Assembly: GCA_964504155.1 (NCBI GenBank)
Contig: CAZDCZ010000104.1
Coordinates: 1 to 8,290 of the forward strand
DNA length: 8,290 bases
Direction: 5' to 3'
Source: CAZDCZ01 sp964504155
GTDB taxonomy: Bacteria; Bacteroidota; Bacteroidia; Bacteroidales; UBA12077
Shown here: piece after piece, positions 1 to 6,594 of the stretch
Position numbering within the stretch: position 1 is the first letter of the stretch
How the letters are laid out: the number at the start of each line of letters is the position of its first letter
Made by a program: the position numbers and the translations under genes
Notes under the pieces: generated by a model
Told to the model about the DNA's origin: nothing
What the model saw: the letters and a program-made list of their open reading frames with translations, nothing else
The model's database searches: none

Positions 1-29
1 GACTTATTCATATTTTATTTTTAATATAT

Positions 30-557
30 TTATAATATGAAGACTTTTCGGAGTGTACTCAATAATTCATTATAAATATTGTAATTATCGGTATCGAAGC
101 AAACAAAAATTACTTTTTTTATTCCCGAATTTTCTTTAAGAAATTCCGATACAGTTTTTATTGTAATTTCTGCTGCCAATTTTTTTGGAAATTGATAAAC
201 TCCGGTGCTGATATTCGGGAAAGCAATTGTTTCTATATTATTTTCTACTGCTAGTTTTAGACTATTAATATAGCAATCAGCTAATTTTTCTGTTTCCTTG
301 TATTTGCCATTATTCCATACCGGACCTACTGTGTGAATAATAAACTTTGCAGACAAATTATATCCTTTAGTAATTTTTGCATTTCCGGTTTCGCAGCCAT
401 TAAGTTTTCTGCATTCTGCTAATAATTCGGAACCGGCAGAACGATGAATTGCACCATCGACTCCACCGCCTCCTAATAAACTTTTATTTGCGGCATTTAC
501 TATTGCGTCAACTTTAAGTTTAGTAATATCAGTATTAGTTAACTCAATTTTATACAT
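30..557 (-). CDS. Macro-domain protein, probable ADP-ribose / O-acetyl-ADP-ribose hydrolase (YmdB/MacroD-like)
   Basis: This is a 175-residue single-domain cytoplasmic protein. What is seen: IVNAAN at residues 19-24, the glycine-rich GGGGVDGAIH at 29-38, HTVGPVW at 75-81, and the phosphate-binding loop PNISTGVYQFP at 114-124. Together these make an almost complete macro-domain signature. N24 and D34 fall where the MacroD/YmdB class has its substrate-binding asparagine and catalytic aspartate, so the protein should be active and not just a binder. Members of this class release acetate from O-acetyl-ADP-ribose or remove ADP-ribose from acidic residues. The length matches the family (about 170-180). 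It starts 27 bases after the pheT stop on the same strand, with no terminator between, so it is probably co-transcribed with pheT. The family call is firm. The physiological substrate is not readable from sequence. Confidence 0.93.
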   Translation of the reverse strand: MYKIELTNTDITKLKVDAIVNAANKSLLGGGGVDGAIHRSAGSELLAECRKLNGCETGNAKITKGYNLSAKFIIHTVGPVWNNGKYKETEKLADCYINSLKLAVENNIETIAFPNISTGVYQFPKKLAAEITIKTVSEFLKENSGIKKVIFVCFDTDNYNIYNELLSTLRKVFIL

Positions 558-584
558 CTATTATTCCGAATTATCAATTAATAA

Positions 585-3035
585 TTATCTTATCTGAGCA
601 TTAAATTCTTTTTCGAATAAACTAATAAATTTGTTCATTATTTTATCAATCTGTTTGTCTTTCAGGGTTTTGTTTTCGTCTTGAAGAACAAAACTAATAG
701 CATACGATTTTTTATCTGTATCAATATTTTTTCCTTCGTAAATATCGAATAAACTAACTTTTTTAAGAAGTTTTTTTTCTGTTTTGAATGCTAATTCTCT
801 TATTTCAGAAAATTTAATATTTTTATCGAGCAATAATGCCAAATCTCTTTTTACCTCAGGATATTTCGATATCTCGGTATATTGTATATTATTTTTTGCA
901 CTTAGTTTAATTACTTGGTTCCAATTAAATTCGGCATAAAATACCTCGCTATTAATATCGAAAGTTTTAAGTATTTGGTTTTTAATAATTCCGAAATCAA
1001 CAATTTTGATATTGTTTAGTGTATAACTAATGCCTTCAGAAAAAATATCAGAAGCTACAGATTTGCTATTTATTTTATTAATATCAATTCCTAGTCTGTT
1101 TAAAATATTCTCTATATGTGTTTTTAAGTGAAAAAATGTTGTTGGTTCGTTTTTGCTATTCCAATTTTCCTCTTCGTCTTGTCCGGTAACGAATAACGAG
1201 AGTTTGTACTCTTGATTGTATTTTGTTAATGGATTATCGTTTTTAATATCTTTTTTGAAATAGCAATTACCAAACTCGTAAAATTTTAAATTTTTATTTT
1301 TCCGATTTCTGTTATATGCAATCGATTCTAAACCTCCAAAAAGTAAAGTTTGTCGCAGGATGTTTAAGTCGTTACTTAAGGGATTAAGTATTTCCACTAA
1401 ATTTTCTTTTTTATAAGTTTTTCCTTCGGAATAATAATTTGCTTTCGATAATGAATTACACATTATTTCGTTAAACCCATTGTTACTTAATTGGTTCGAT
1501 ATAGTATTTACAATCTTTTCTTTGTTGGGTTTTTGCGAGTATGAAATACTTGAATTTACTTTTTTAGATATTTCAATATTATTATAACCATAGATTCGTA
1601 AAATTTCTTCAATAACATCGACTTCTCTTCGTACATCAACACGGTAGGTTGGTATTTTTAATTCTAGAGTTTCGTTGTTAGCAGAAACAATTTTAATATC
1701 TAACGATTCCAGAATATTTTTTATTATTTTTTTATCTAGAGTTTTGCCTATAAGTCGAGTAATATTTTTATACGATACAGTAATGTCGTAATCTTCTATT
1801 TTATTTGGATAAACATCGATTATCTCCGATGAAATTTCTCCTCCTGCAATTTCTTTAATTAATAGGGCAGCTCTTTTAAGTGCATAAATTGTATTGTTCG
1901 GATCGGTTCCTCTTTCGAAACGAAATGACGCATCGGTACTAAGAGTATGTCGCTTCGATGTTTTTCGTACATATACAGGATTAAAATAAGCACTTTCTAT
2001 AAATATATTCTTTGTATCTTCATTAACTCCTGAGTGTAAGCCTCCAAATACTCCGGCAATACACATAGCTTCTTTCTCGTTGCATATCATTAAATCATCC
2101 GATGATAATTTTCTTGTTTCTTCGTCGAGAGTTATAAATTCTGTATTTTCTTCTAGTGTCTTAATAATTACTTTGTTTCCTGCAATTTTATCTGCATCGA
2201 AAAAGTGTAGTGGTTGACCTGTTTCGTGAAGTACGAAATTTGATATATCAACCAAATTGTTAATTGGTTTTAGTCCAATCGACTTAATTCTGTTTTGTAA
2301 CCATGTAGGCGATTGTTTTACTTTTACATTACTAACAGTTACTCCGGAATATCGTGGACATTGAGTATTGTCAGCTATCTCAATCGAAATAGGAAGATTG
2401 TTATTATCTATTTTAAAATCGTTTACCGAAGGAATTGAAAGTTTAATATTTTTTTCCGATTGTTTTAAAAAAGCAACAAGATCTCTTGCAGTTCCAATAT
2501 GCGAAGCTCCATCAATACGGTTAGGAGTAAGACCAATCTCAAAAACTGTGTCTGTTTCTATCTCGAAATATTCATTAGCCGGAGTTCCTGCTTTAATAGA
2601 TGAAGGAAGAACCATTATCCCATCGTGAGAAGCTCCTAGTCCTAGTTCGTCTTCGGCACAAATCATTCCCTCGGAAACTTCGCCTCGCATCTTAGCTTTC
2701 TTTATTTTAAATTCGTTATTTCCATCGTATAATTTTGCACCAACAGTTGCAACAACAACTTTTTGTCCGCTTGCTACATTCGGTGCTCCGCATACAATAG
2801 GTAATTCCCTGTCGGTGCCAATATTTACGGTTGTAACCGATAGTTTGTCGGCATTTGGGTGCTTTGTGCATGAAGTTACTTCACCAATAACTATTCCTTC
2901 TAATCCTCCTTTTATCGATTCGAATTGTTCAATCCCTTCTACTTCTAATCCTGTGTCGGTTAATATTTCTGCTACCTTATCGGCCGATAAATTTATATCA
3001 ATGTATTGTTTTAGCCAATTGTATGAAATTTTCAT
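585..3035 (-). CDS. pheT: Phenylalanine-tRNA ligase beta subunit
   Basis: PheT is the beta chain of the (alpha-beta)2 cytoplasmic enzyme that charges tRNA-Phe. It also carries the editing site that removes mischarged Tyr. Domains in order: N-terminal region 1-38; EMAP-like tRNA-binding domain about 39-150 (HPNADKLSVTTVNIG at 59-73, VCGAPN at 81-86); linker with LTPNRIDGASHIG at 169-181; B3/B4 editing domain about 210-400 (NLVDISNFVLHETGQPLHFFD at about 260-280, FRFERGTD at 371-378); B5 domain about 415-485 with the acidic RVDVRREVDVIEEI segment at 465-478; catalytic-like domain about 500-700 (NPLSNDLNILRQTLL at 551-565); and C-terminal FDX-ACB domain about 720-816 (YPEVKRDLALLLD at 725-737). 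At 816 residues it is full length for Bacteroidota. pheS is not adjacent in this window, so the two subunits are encoded apart, as is common in this phylum. It is the first gene of a leftward unit with the macro-domain gene. Confidence 0.98.
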   Translation of the reverse strand: MKISYNWLKQYIDINLSADKVAEILTDTGLEVEGIEQFESIKGGLEGIVIGEVTSCTKHPNADKLSVTTVNIGTDRELPIVCGAPNVASGQKVVVATVGAKLYDGNNEFKIKKAKMRGEVSEGMICAEDELGLGASHDGIMVLPSSIKAGTPANEYFEIETDTVFEIGLTPNRIDGASHIGTARDLVAFLKQSEKNIKLSIPSVNDFKIDNNNLPISIEIADNTQCPRYSGVTVSNVKVKQSPTWLQNRIKSIGLKPINNLVDISNFVLHETGQPLHFFDADKIAGNKVIIKTLEENTEFITLDEETRKLSSDDLMICNEKEAMCIAGVFGGLHSGVNEDTKNIFIESAYFNPVYVRKTSKRHTLSTDASFRFERGTDPNNTIYALKRAALLIKEIAGGEISSEIIDVYPNKIEDYDITVSYKNITRLIGKTLDKKIIKNILESLDIKIVSANNETLELKIPTYRVDVRREVDVIEEILRIYGYNNIEISKKVNSSISYSQKPNKEKIVNTISNQLSNNGFNEIMCNSLSKANYYSEGKTYKKENLVEILNPLSNDLNILRQTLLFGGLESIAYNRNRKNKNLKFYEFGNCYFKKDIKNDNPLTKYNQEYKLSLFVTGQDEEENWNSKNEPTTFFHLKTHIENILNRLGIDINKINSKSVASDIFSEGISYTLNNIKIVDFGIIKNQILKTFDINSEVFYAEFNWNQVIKLSAKNNIQYTEISKYPEVKRDLALLLDKNIKFSEIRELAFKTEKKLLKKVSLFDIYEGKNIDTDKKSYAISFVLQDENKTLKDKQIDKIMNKFISLFEKEFNAQIR

Positions 3036-3079
3036 GCTTAGTTTATTTGTGATTATTATTTTATATCTATTTGAATTAA

Positions 3080-3087
3080 CAAAAATA
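3080..3087 (-). promoter_or_regulatory. Predicted Bacteroidota -7 box for pheT
   Basis: Read on the minus strand, these bases are TATTTTTG, an exact match to the Bacteroidota TAnnTTTG consensus. They sit 45 bases upstream of the pheT start, which would give a 5' leader of roughly 35-40 bases. I see no convincing TTTG -33 partner. The call rests on the match and its position only, since such sequences are not rare in AT-rich DNA. Confidence 0.5.
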
Positions 3088-3190
3088 TAAAAAAATGATA
3101 AAGACTTATAATTATATTAAGTTCCTTTTCGAATAAATTAATCAATTAGTGAAATAAATCAGAATATTAGAAAGAATTCTATTTCGGATG

Positions 3191-3211
3191 ATTGTTTTTG
3201 TTGTAAACAAT
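3191..3211. repeat. Inverted repeat over the -33 element, possible operator
   Basis: The arms are ATTGTTT (3191-3197) and AAACAAT (3205-3211), separated by a 7-base spacer. The repeat covers the -33 element of the predicted promoter for the downstream lipoprotein gene, a position where a bound dimeric regulator would block transcription. The arms are AT-rich, so chance occurrence is quite possible. Confidence 0.25.
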
Positions 3212-3231
3212 AAATAATCATTGTAAATTTG
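3197..3231 (+). promoter_or_regulatory. Predicted promoter of the DUF4197 lipoprotein / HEPN-like unit
   Basis: The -7 box TAAATTTG at 3224-3231 matches TAnnTTTG exactly. A -33-type TTTG at 3197-3200, or TTG at 3201-3203, lies 23 or 20 bases upstream, which is acceptable spacing for the Bacteroidota primary sigma factor. Transcription would start near 3238, about 40 bases before the ATG at 3281. This is the only promoter in the window with both elements visible. An inverted repeat (3191-3211) overlaps the -33 element. Confidence 0.6.
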
Positions 3232-3280
3232 ATATAAAATAATTAAATATTTATTTATTGATAATTGAAAGAATTGTATT

Positions 3281-3985
3281 ATGAAGAAAATAATAGTTTT
3301 ATTAACAATAATAGTTGTAAGCTCATGCGATGTGTTAAATACAATCGAGATTCCGGCGCAATTTACTCAATCAACTCAACCAATATTAACAAATGCCGAC
3401 ATTATAAATGGATTGAAGGAAGCATTAAAAGTAGGCACAAATAATTCTGTGGCAGCATTAAGTATAGAAAATGGTTTTTATAAAAGTGTTGATTATAAAA
3501 TTCCCTTTCCTCAGGAAGTAAAATTTGTCGAAGATAAACTGCGTGATCTGGGAATGGGTAAAATGGTAGATGAGTTTGTTTTAAAGATGAATCGCGGTGC
3601 AGAAAAAGCTGTTAAAAAAGCCGCTCCTATATTTGTCGATGCAATTATGCAAATGACAATTTCTGATGCTAAAAATATATTGAATGGTAACGATAATGCT
3701 GCAACAGAATTCTTTCGAAGCAAAACAACAAAAAAATTAGAAATGGCATTTAAACCCGAAGTAAAACAAACTCTCGACGAAACAGAGGTAACAAAATATT
3801 GGACAAAAATTACAAGTACTTATAATAAAATTCCTTTTACAGAAGATGTTGAAGCAGATTTACCTTCATATGTTACTCGAAAAACAATAAGCGCTTTATT
3901 CGACAAGATTGCAAAAGAAGAGAAACTTATCAGAGTCGATCCGAAAGCCAGAGTTACTGCCATTCTTAAAAAAGTGTTTGCTTAA
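3281..3985 (+). CDS. DUF4197 family lipoprotein
   Basis: This is a 234-residue protein of a widespread family without a known function. Residues 1-15 form a short lipoprotein signal peptide: two lysines, a hydrophobic core, then the lipobox V-S-S-C with C16 as the lipidated cysteine. It should therefore be exported and anchored in the envelope. The residues after C16 (DVLNT) do not show the acidic or serine-rich surface-export signal of Bacteroidota, so a periplasm-facing location is more likely. The mature part shows DUF4197 hallmarks: GLKEALKVGTNNSV (44-57), IPFPQEV (74-80), MGKMVDEFVLKMNRGAEKA (92-110), PIFVDAIMQMTISDAKNIL (116-134), YNKIPF (181-186) and a C-terminal DPKARVTAILKKVF (220-233). 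The predicted fold is largely helical. The length is typical. It is followed after 7 bases by the HEPN-like gene and is probably transcribed together with it. Confidence 0.93.
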   Translation: MKKIIVLLTIIVVSSCDVLNTIEIPAQFTQSTQPILTNADIINGLKEALKVGTNNSVAALSIENGFYKSVDYKIPFPQEVKFVEDKLRDLGMGKMVDEFVLKMNRGAEKAVKKAAPIFVDAIMQMTISDAKNILNGNDNAATEFFRSKTTKKLEMAFKPEVKQTLDETEVTKYWTKITSTYNKIPFTEDVEADLPSYVTRKTISALFDKIAKEEKLIRVDPKARVTAILKKVFA

Positions 3986-3992
3986 AAATTTT

Positions 3993-4601
3993 ATGAGAAA
4001 TAAGAAATATATTGAAAGATTAAATTATTCGCTTGAAATATTTGAACAATGTGTTGAGATTTTTGATGATATTAAATATCTGCAAGATATTGATAAAGAT
4101 GAAATTAGAATTATCGAAGATTCAGGTTTCTTAATGCGACAAATAGATATGGAATGGAGGATCTTAATTATTGAATTACAAAAATTATTTAGTAAGAATG
4201 AAAATTATTCATTGTTTAAGTTAATGAATTGTTTAATAAATAATTATAAATCAATTGATTGGTTTAATTTTTTTGAGTTAATTAATTTGAAAGAAAATCT
4301 TCAAAGTTTAAATAATACGGAAATATGTAATGCAATAAAAGCTATTGATACAATGAGATCAAAATATATTGTTCATTACGATAAAAATAGGACTAAGTTT
4401 AATAATAAAGTAAAAACAAAACAAGTAGAACTACTAATTTCAGTGGGAGATAAAATACTAAAAGATATTTATAGTTCGCTTACAGGTAATTTTGTGATTT
4501 TTAATTTAGGTAAATCATCTAAATTGTATATACATGTAAGTGAAATTCTTGATTTAAAAAGAAAATCAAATTCAGTTCAGACAAATACATTATCTAATTG
4601 A
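3993..4601 (+). CDS. Hypothetical protein with AbiU2/HEPN-like R-x5-H motif
   Basis: This is a 202-residue cytoplasmic protein with no signal peptide or membrane segment. The start at 3993 is preferred because it lies 7 bases after the preceding stop; an in-frame ATG further upstream (3909) would overlap the lipoprotein gene by 77 bases. The protein appears wholly alpha-helical. A helix around 48-66 (MRQIDMEWRILIIELQKLF) and R122-SKYIV-H128 followed by YDKNR (129-133) resemble the AbiU2-type HEPN arrangement, in which a late helix carries R-x4-6-H ahead of a charged turn. In HEPN ribonucleases this Arg/His pair is catalytic. A final helix lies around 143-162. Function is not established: it could be an RNase toxin or abortive-infection protein, or a catalytically inactive HEPN relative. 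By hand count, bases 4021-4600 are about 22% G+C (126 of 580), clearly lower than neighbouring genes, which suggests acquired DNA. No antitoxin partner is visible beside it. Confidence 0.7.
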   Translation: MRNKKYIERLNYSLEIFEQCVEIFDDIKYLQDIDKDEIRIIEDSGFLMRQIDMEWRILIIELQKLFSKNENYSLFKLMNCLINNYKSIDWFNFFELINLKENLQSLNNTEICNAIKAIDTMRSKYIVHYDKNRTKFNNKVKTKQVELLISVGDKILKDIYSSLTGNFVIFNLGKSSKLYIHVSEILDLKRKSNSVQTNTLSN

Positions 4602-4606
4602 AAATA

Positions 4607-6424
4607 TTAATACAATTCTAGTTCACACAGTTCGGAGTAAAGACCTTTATTTTTTATTAGTTCGTTGTGTTTCCCGCTTTCGATAATTTTGCCATCCGAT
4701 ACAACAAAAATTTTATCGGCTTTTTTTACAGTTGAAATTCTATGTGCAATAATAATCATTGTGCGGTTTTGCATTAAATTCGAAATTGCCTCTTGTACTT
4801 CGAATTCCGATTTGTTATCGAGAGCATTAGTGGCTTCGTCGAAGATAAGAAGTTCGGGATTACGTAAAATTGTTCTAGCTATACTAATTCTTTGTTTTTG
4901 TCCATGCGACAGTTTGTTTCCATCATTACCAATATTAGTATAATAACCCAATTTTGTGTCGGAAATAAATTCGTGAGCATTGGCAAGTTTGGCTGCTTCT
5001 ATAATTTGTTTTGATGAAGCATTTTTATTTTCGAATTTAATATTATTGTAAAAAGTATCGTTAAACAAAATGGCTTGTTGGCTAACATAGCCTGCAAAAT
5101 GACGAATGTCGGCAATTTTGTAATCTTTTATAGAGATATTATCAATTAATATGTCGCCACTATCGACATCAAAGAAGCGTGGGATAAGGTCTATTAATGT
5201 AGATTTCCCAATTCCCGAACGACCAACCAATGCTATTGTTTGTCCTTTTTCGATTTTAAGATTTAGATTTTTAAATATGAGATTCTCGTCATAAGAGAAA
5301 TATACATTTTTAAATTCTATACAGTTTAAAAATGTATTTAAAGATTTTGCATTTTTGTTTTCTTTTATTCTATTTTCTTTTTCTAATAAAGAATTTATCC
5401 TTTCAATGGATGCGCTTCCTTTCTGAACATTATAATATGCATTTGCAATAGCATTAATTGGTTTTATTAATTGTGTTAAGACGGCTAAATATCCAATAAA
5501 TGCTTGAGAACTTATTCCCGAATTTGTATCAATAACCATTAACGAACCAAGCCAGATAACTACTAATATCGATATTGCACTTACTATATTGCTTAATGGT
5601 GTTGCTATTGCCCTTCGTTTTAGCGATTTGCTTAGTAATTTCGAATAATTACTATTTACTTTTTCAAATCTTTTTTTTACATGGTCTTCGGCATTATTTG
5701 CTTTTATTATTTTTATTCCGGAAAGTACTTCATTAAAAATGTTCATTAATATGCCCATTTTTATTTGCCCTTTTAACGATATTGCTTTGAGCTTTTTTCC
5801 CGTAATAGCAATTATTATTGATGATAAAATGAATAATATAATAACTATTAAACTTAGCTTTATACTTATAGCACATAAAACATAAAGATAAACTATTATC
5901 ATTATCGGATGTTTAAATAGCATTTCTAATAGTCGGATAACTGCAATTTCAATTTCTTTAACATCAGAAGTGATATTCGATATGAAATGTCCTTTGCTTT
6001 TTTTAGAGAATATAGCAAAGTCAAAATCAATAATTTTTTCGAGAATTTTATTACGTAAATCCTGAACCAATTTTACACGAATATTAATAACAAGGCTTTG
6101 TGATAAAAAAGAAAAAACACTTTTTAATAAGCTGGCAATAGCAACCACAGAAACAATTAGTATTAAGGCTTTTACTTGGCCTTCTTCTACCATAATTTTA
6201 GAAATGTGATAATTAAAATATTGCTGAATAGCTTCGGTACTGAAACTAAAAGAAACCGGTTGAGTTATTTTCGGCGTAGATGAAAAAATAATTCCCATAA
6301 AGGGGATTACCATGCTTATTGATACAACTGCAAAAATGGCTGCAAATAAATTAAGTATTACACTTAAAACAGCTTCTGTCCAATAAGGAAAAAGAAATTG
6401 TAATATCGATTTTATTTTTTGCAT
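4607..6424 (-). CDS. ABC half-transporter, fused permease and ATPase (MsbA-like exporter)
   Basis: This is a 605-residue type IV ABC exporter with an N-terminal transmembrane domain (about 15-330) and a C-terminal nucleotide-binding domain (about 368-605). It is expected to act as a homodimer in the inner membrane. Hydrophobic segments lie near 18-45, 86-110, 168-188, 190-208, 275-298 and 305-328. ATPase motifs are complete: Walker A GRSGIGKST (401-409), Q-loop Q449, signature LSHGQ (505-509), Walker B LLIFDE (525-530) with catalytic E530, D-loop NALD (533-536) and H-loop H561. The signature carries His instead of the usual second Gly. MsbA-like proteins flip lipid A core or other lipids; drug or peptide export is equally possible from sequence. 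It is a single-gene unit by position, with a -7 box 25 bases upstream of the start. Its stop lies 5 bases from the stop of the convergent HEPN-like gene, leaving no room for a terminator between them. Confidence 0.93.
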   Translation of the reverse strand: MQKIKSILQFLFPYWTEAVLSVILNLFAAIFAVVSISMVIPFMGIIFSSTPKITQPVSFSFSTEAIQQYFNYHISKIMVEEGQVKALILIVSVVAIASLLKSVFSFLSQSLVINIRVKLVQDLRNKILEKIIDFDFAIFSKKSKGHFISNITSDVKEIEIAVIRLLEMLFKHPIMIIVYLYVLCAISIKLSLIVIILFILSSIIIAITGKKLKAISLKGQIKMGILMNIFNEVLSGIKIIKANNAEDHVKKRFEKVNSNYSKLLSKSLKRRAIATPLSNIVSAISILVVIWLGSLMVIDTNSGISSQAFIGYLAVLTQLIKPINAIANAYYNVQKGSASIERINSLLEKENRIKENKNAKSLNTFLNCIEFKNVYFSYDENLIFKNLNLKIEKGQTIALVGRSGIGKSTLIDLIPRFFDVDSGDILIDNISIKDYKIADIRHFAGYVSQQAILFNDTFYNNIKFENKNASSKQIIEAAKLANAHEFISDTKLGYYTNIGNDGNKLSHGQKQRISIARTILRNPELLIFDEATNALDNKSEFEVQEAISNLMQNRTMIIIAHRISTVKKADKIFVVSDGKIIESGKHNELIKNKGLYSELCELELY

Positions 6425-6449
6425 GTTATTTATTTTTCAATGATTGAAT

Positions 6450-6457
6450 CAAATTTA
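6450..6457 (-). promoter_or_regulatory. Predicted -7 box for the ABC transporter gene
   Basis: The minus-strand reading is TAAATTTG, an exact TAnnTTTG match, 25 bases before the ATG at 6424. It implies a short leader of about 15-20 bases. No clear -33 element is seen. It lies downstream of the purB hairpin, which supports independent transcription of the transporter gene. Confidence 0.5.
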
Positions 6458-6542
6458 ATCTTTTATTTGCTGCATGCCAGAAAATATGTCGTTTTTTTGT
6501 TCAAGCTATTTTATCGCTGGTTATATATTAATGGTAAATTAA

Positions 6543-6574
6543 AATGCCGAACACTAATTAAAGTATTCGGCATT
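6543..6574 (-). terminator. Hairpin terminator after purB
   Basis: Arms 6543-6555 and 6562-6574 (AATGCCGAACACT against AAGTATTCGGCATT, using the 13 bases ending at 6574) form a 13-bp stem with one C-A mismatch and a 6-base AATTAA loop. Read on the minus strand the stem is followed by TTTTAATTT (the first bases overlap the arm), which suits termination of purB 21 bases after its stop. On the plus strand it is followed by an ATTATTTTT run, so it could work both ways, though no plus-strand gene ends there. The rest of the 170-base gap between purB and the ABC gene holds only the ABC promoter box. Confidence 0.75.
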
Positions 6575-6594
6575 ATTATTTTTATAACACTAAT

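Noticed and set aside
1..29. Terminator after the macro-domain gene
   Set aside because: Only AT-rich sequence without a usable stem is visible; the terminator, if present, is beyond the left edge.
2368..3090. Plus-strand ORFs opposite pheT
   Set aside because: They lie antisense to conserved PheT domains and their translations show no recognisable motif; they are frame shadows.
3036..3280. Possible RNA gene, T-box or Phe-type attenuator in the pheT/DUF4197 divergent gap
   Set aside because: I found no Phe-rich leader ORF, no strong GC-containing hairpin with a T run and no tRNA-like fold; the gap is explained by two divergent promoters.
3909..3992. Upstream start extending the HEPN-like protein by 28 residues into the lipoprotein gene
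   Set aside because: The extension is simply another frame of the conserved DUF4197 C-terminus; the ATG at 3993 gives normal 7-base spacing.
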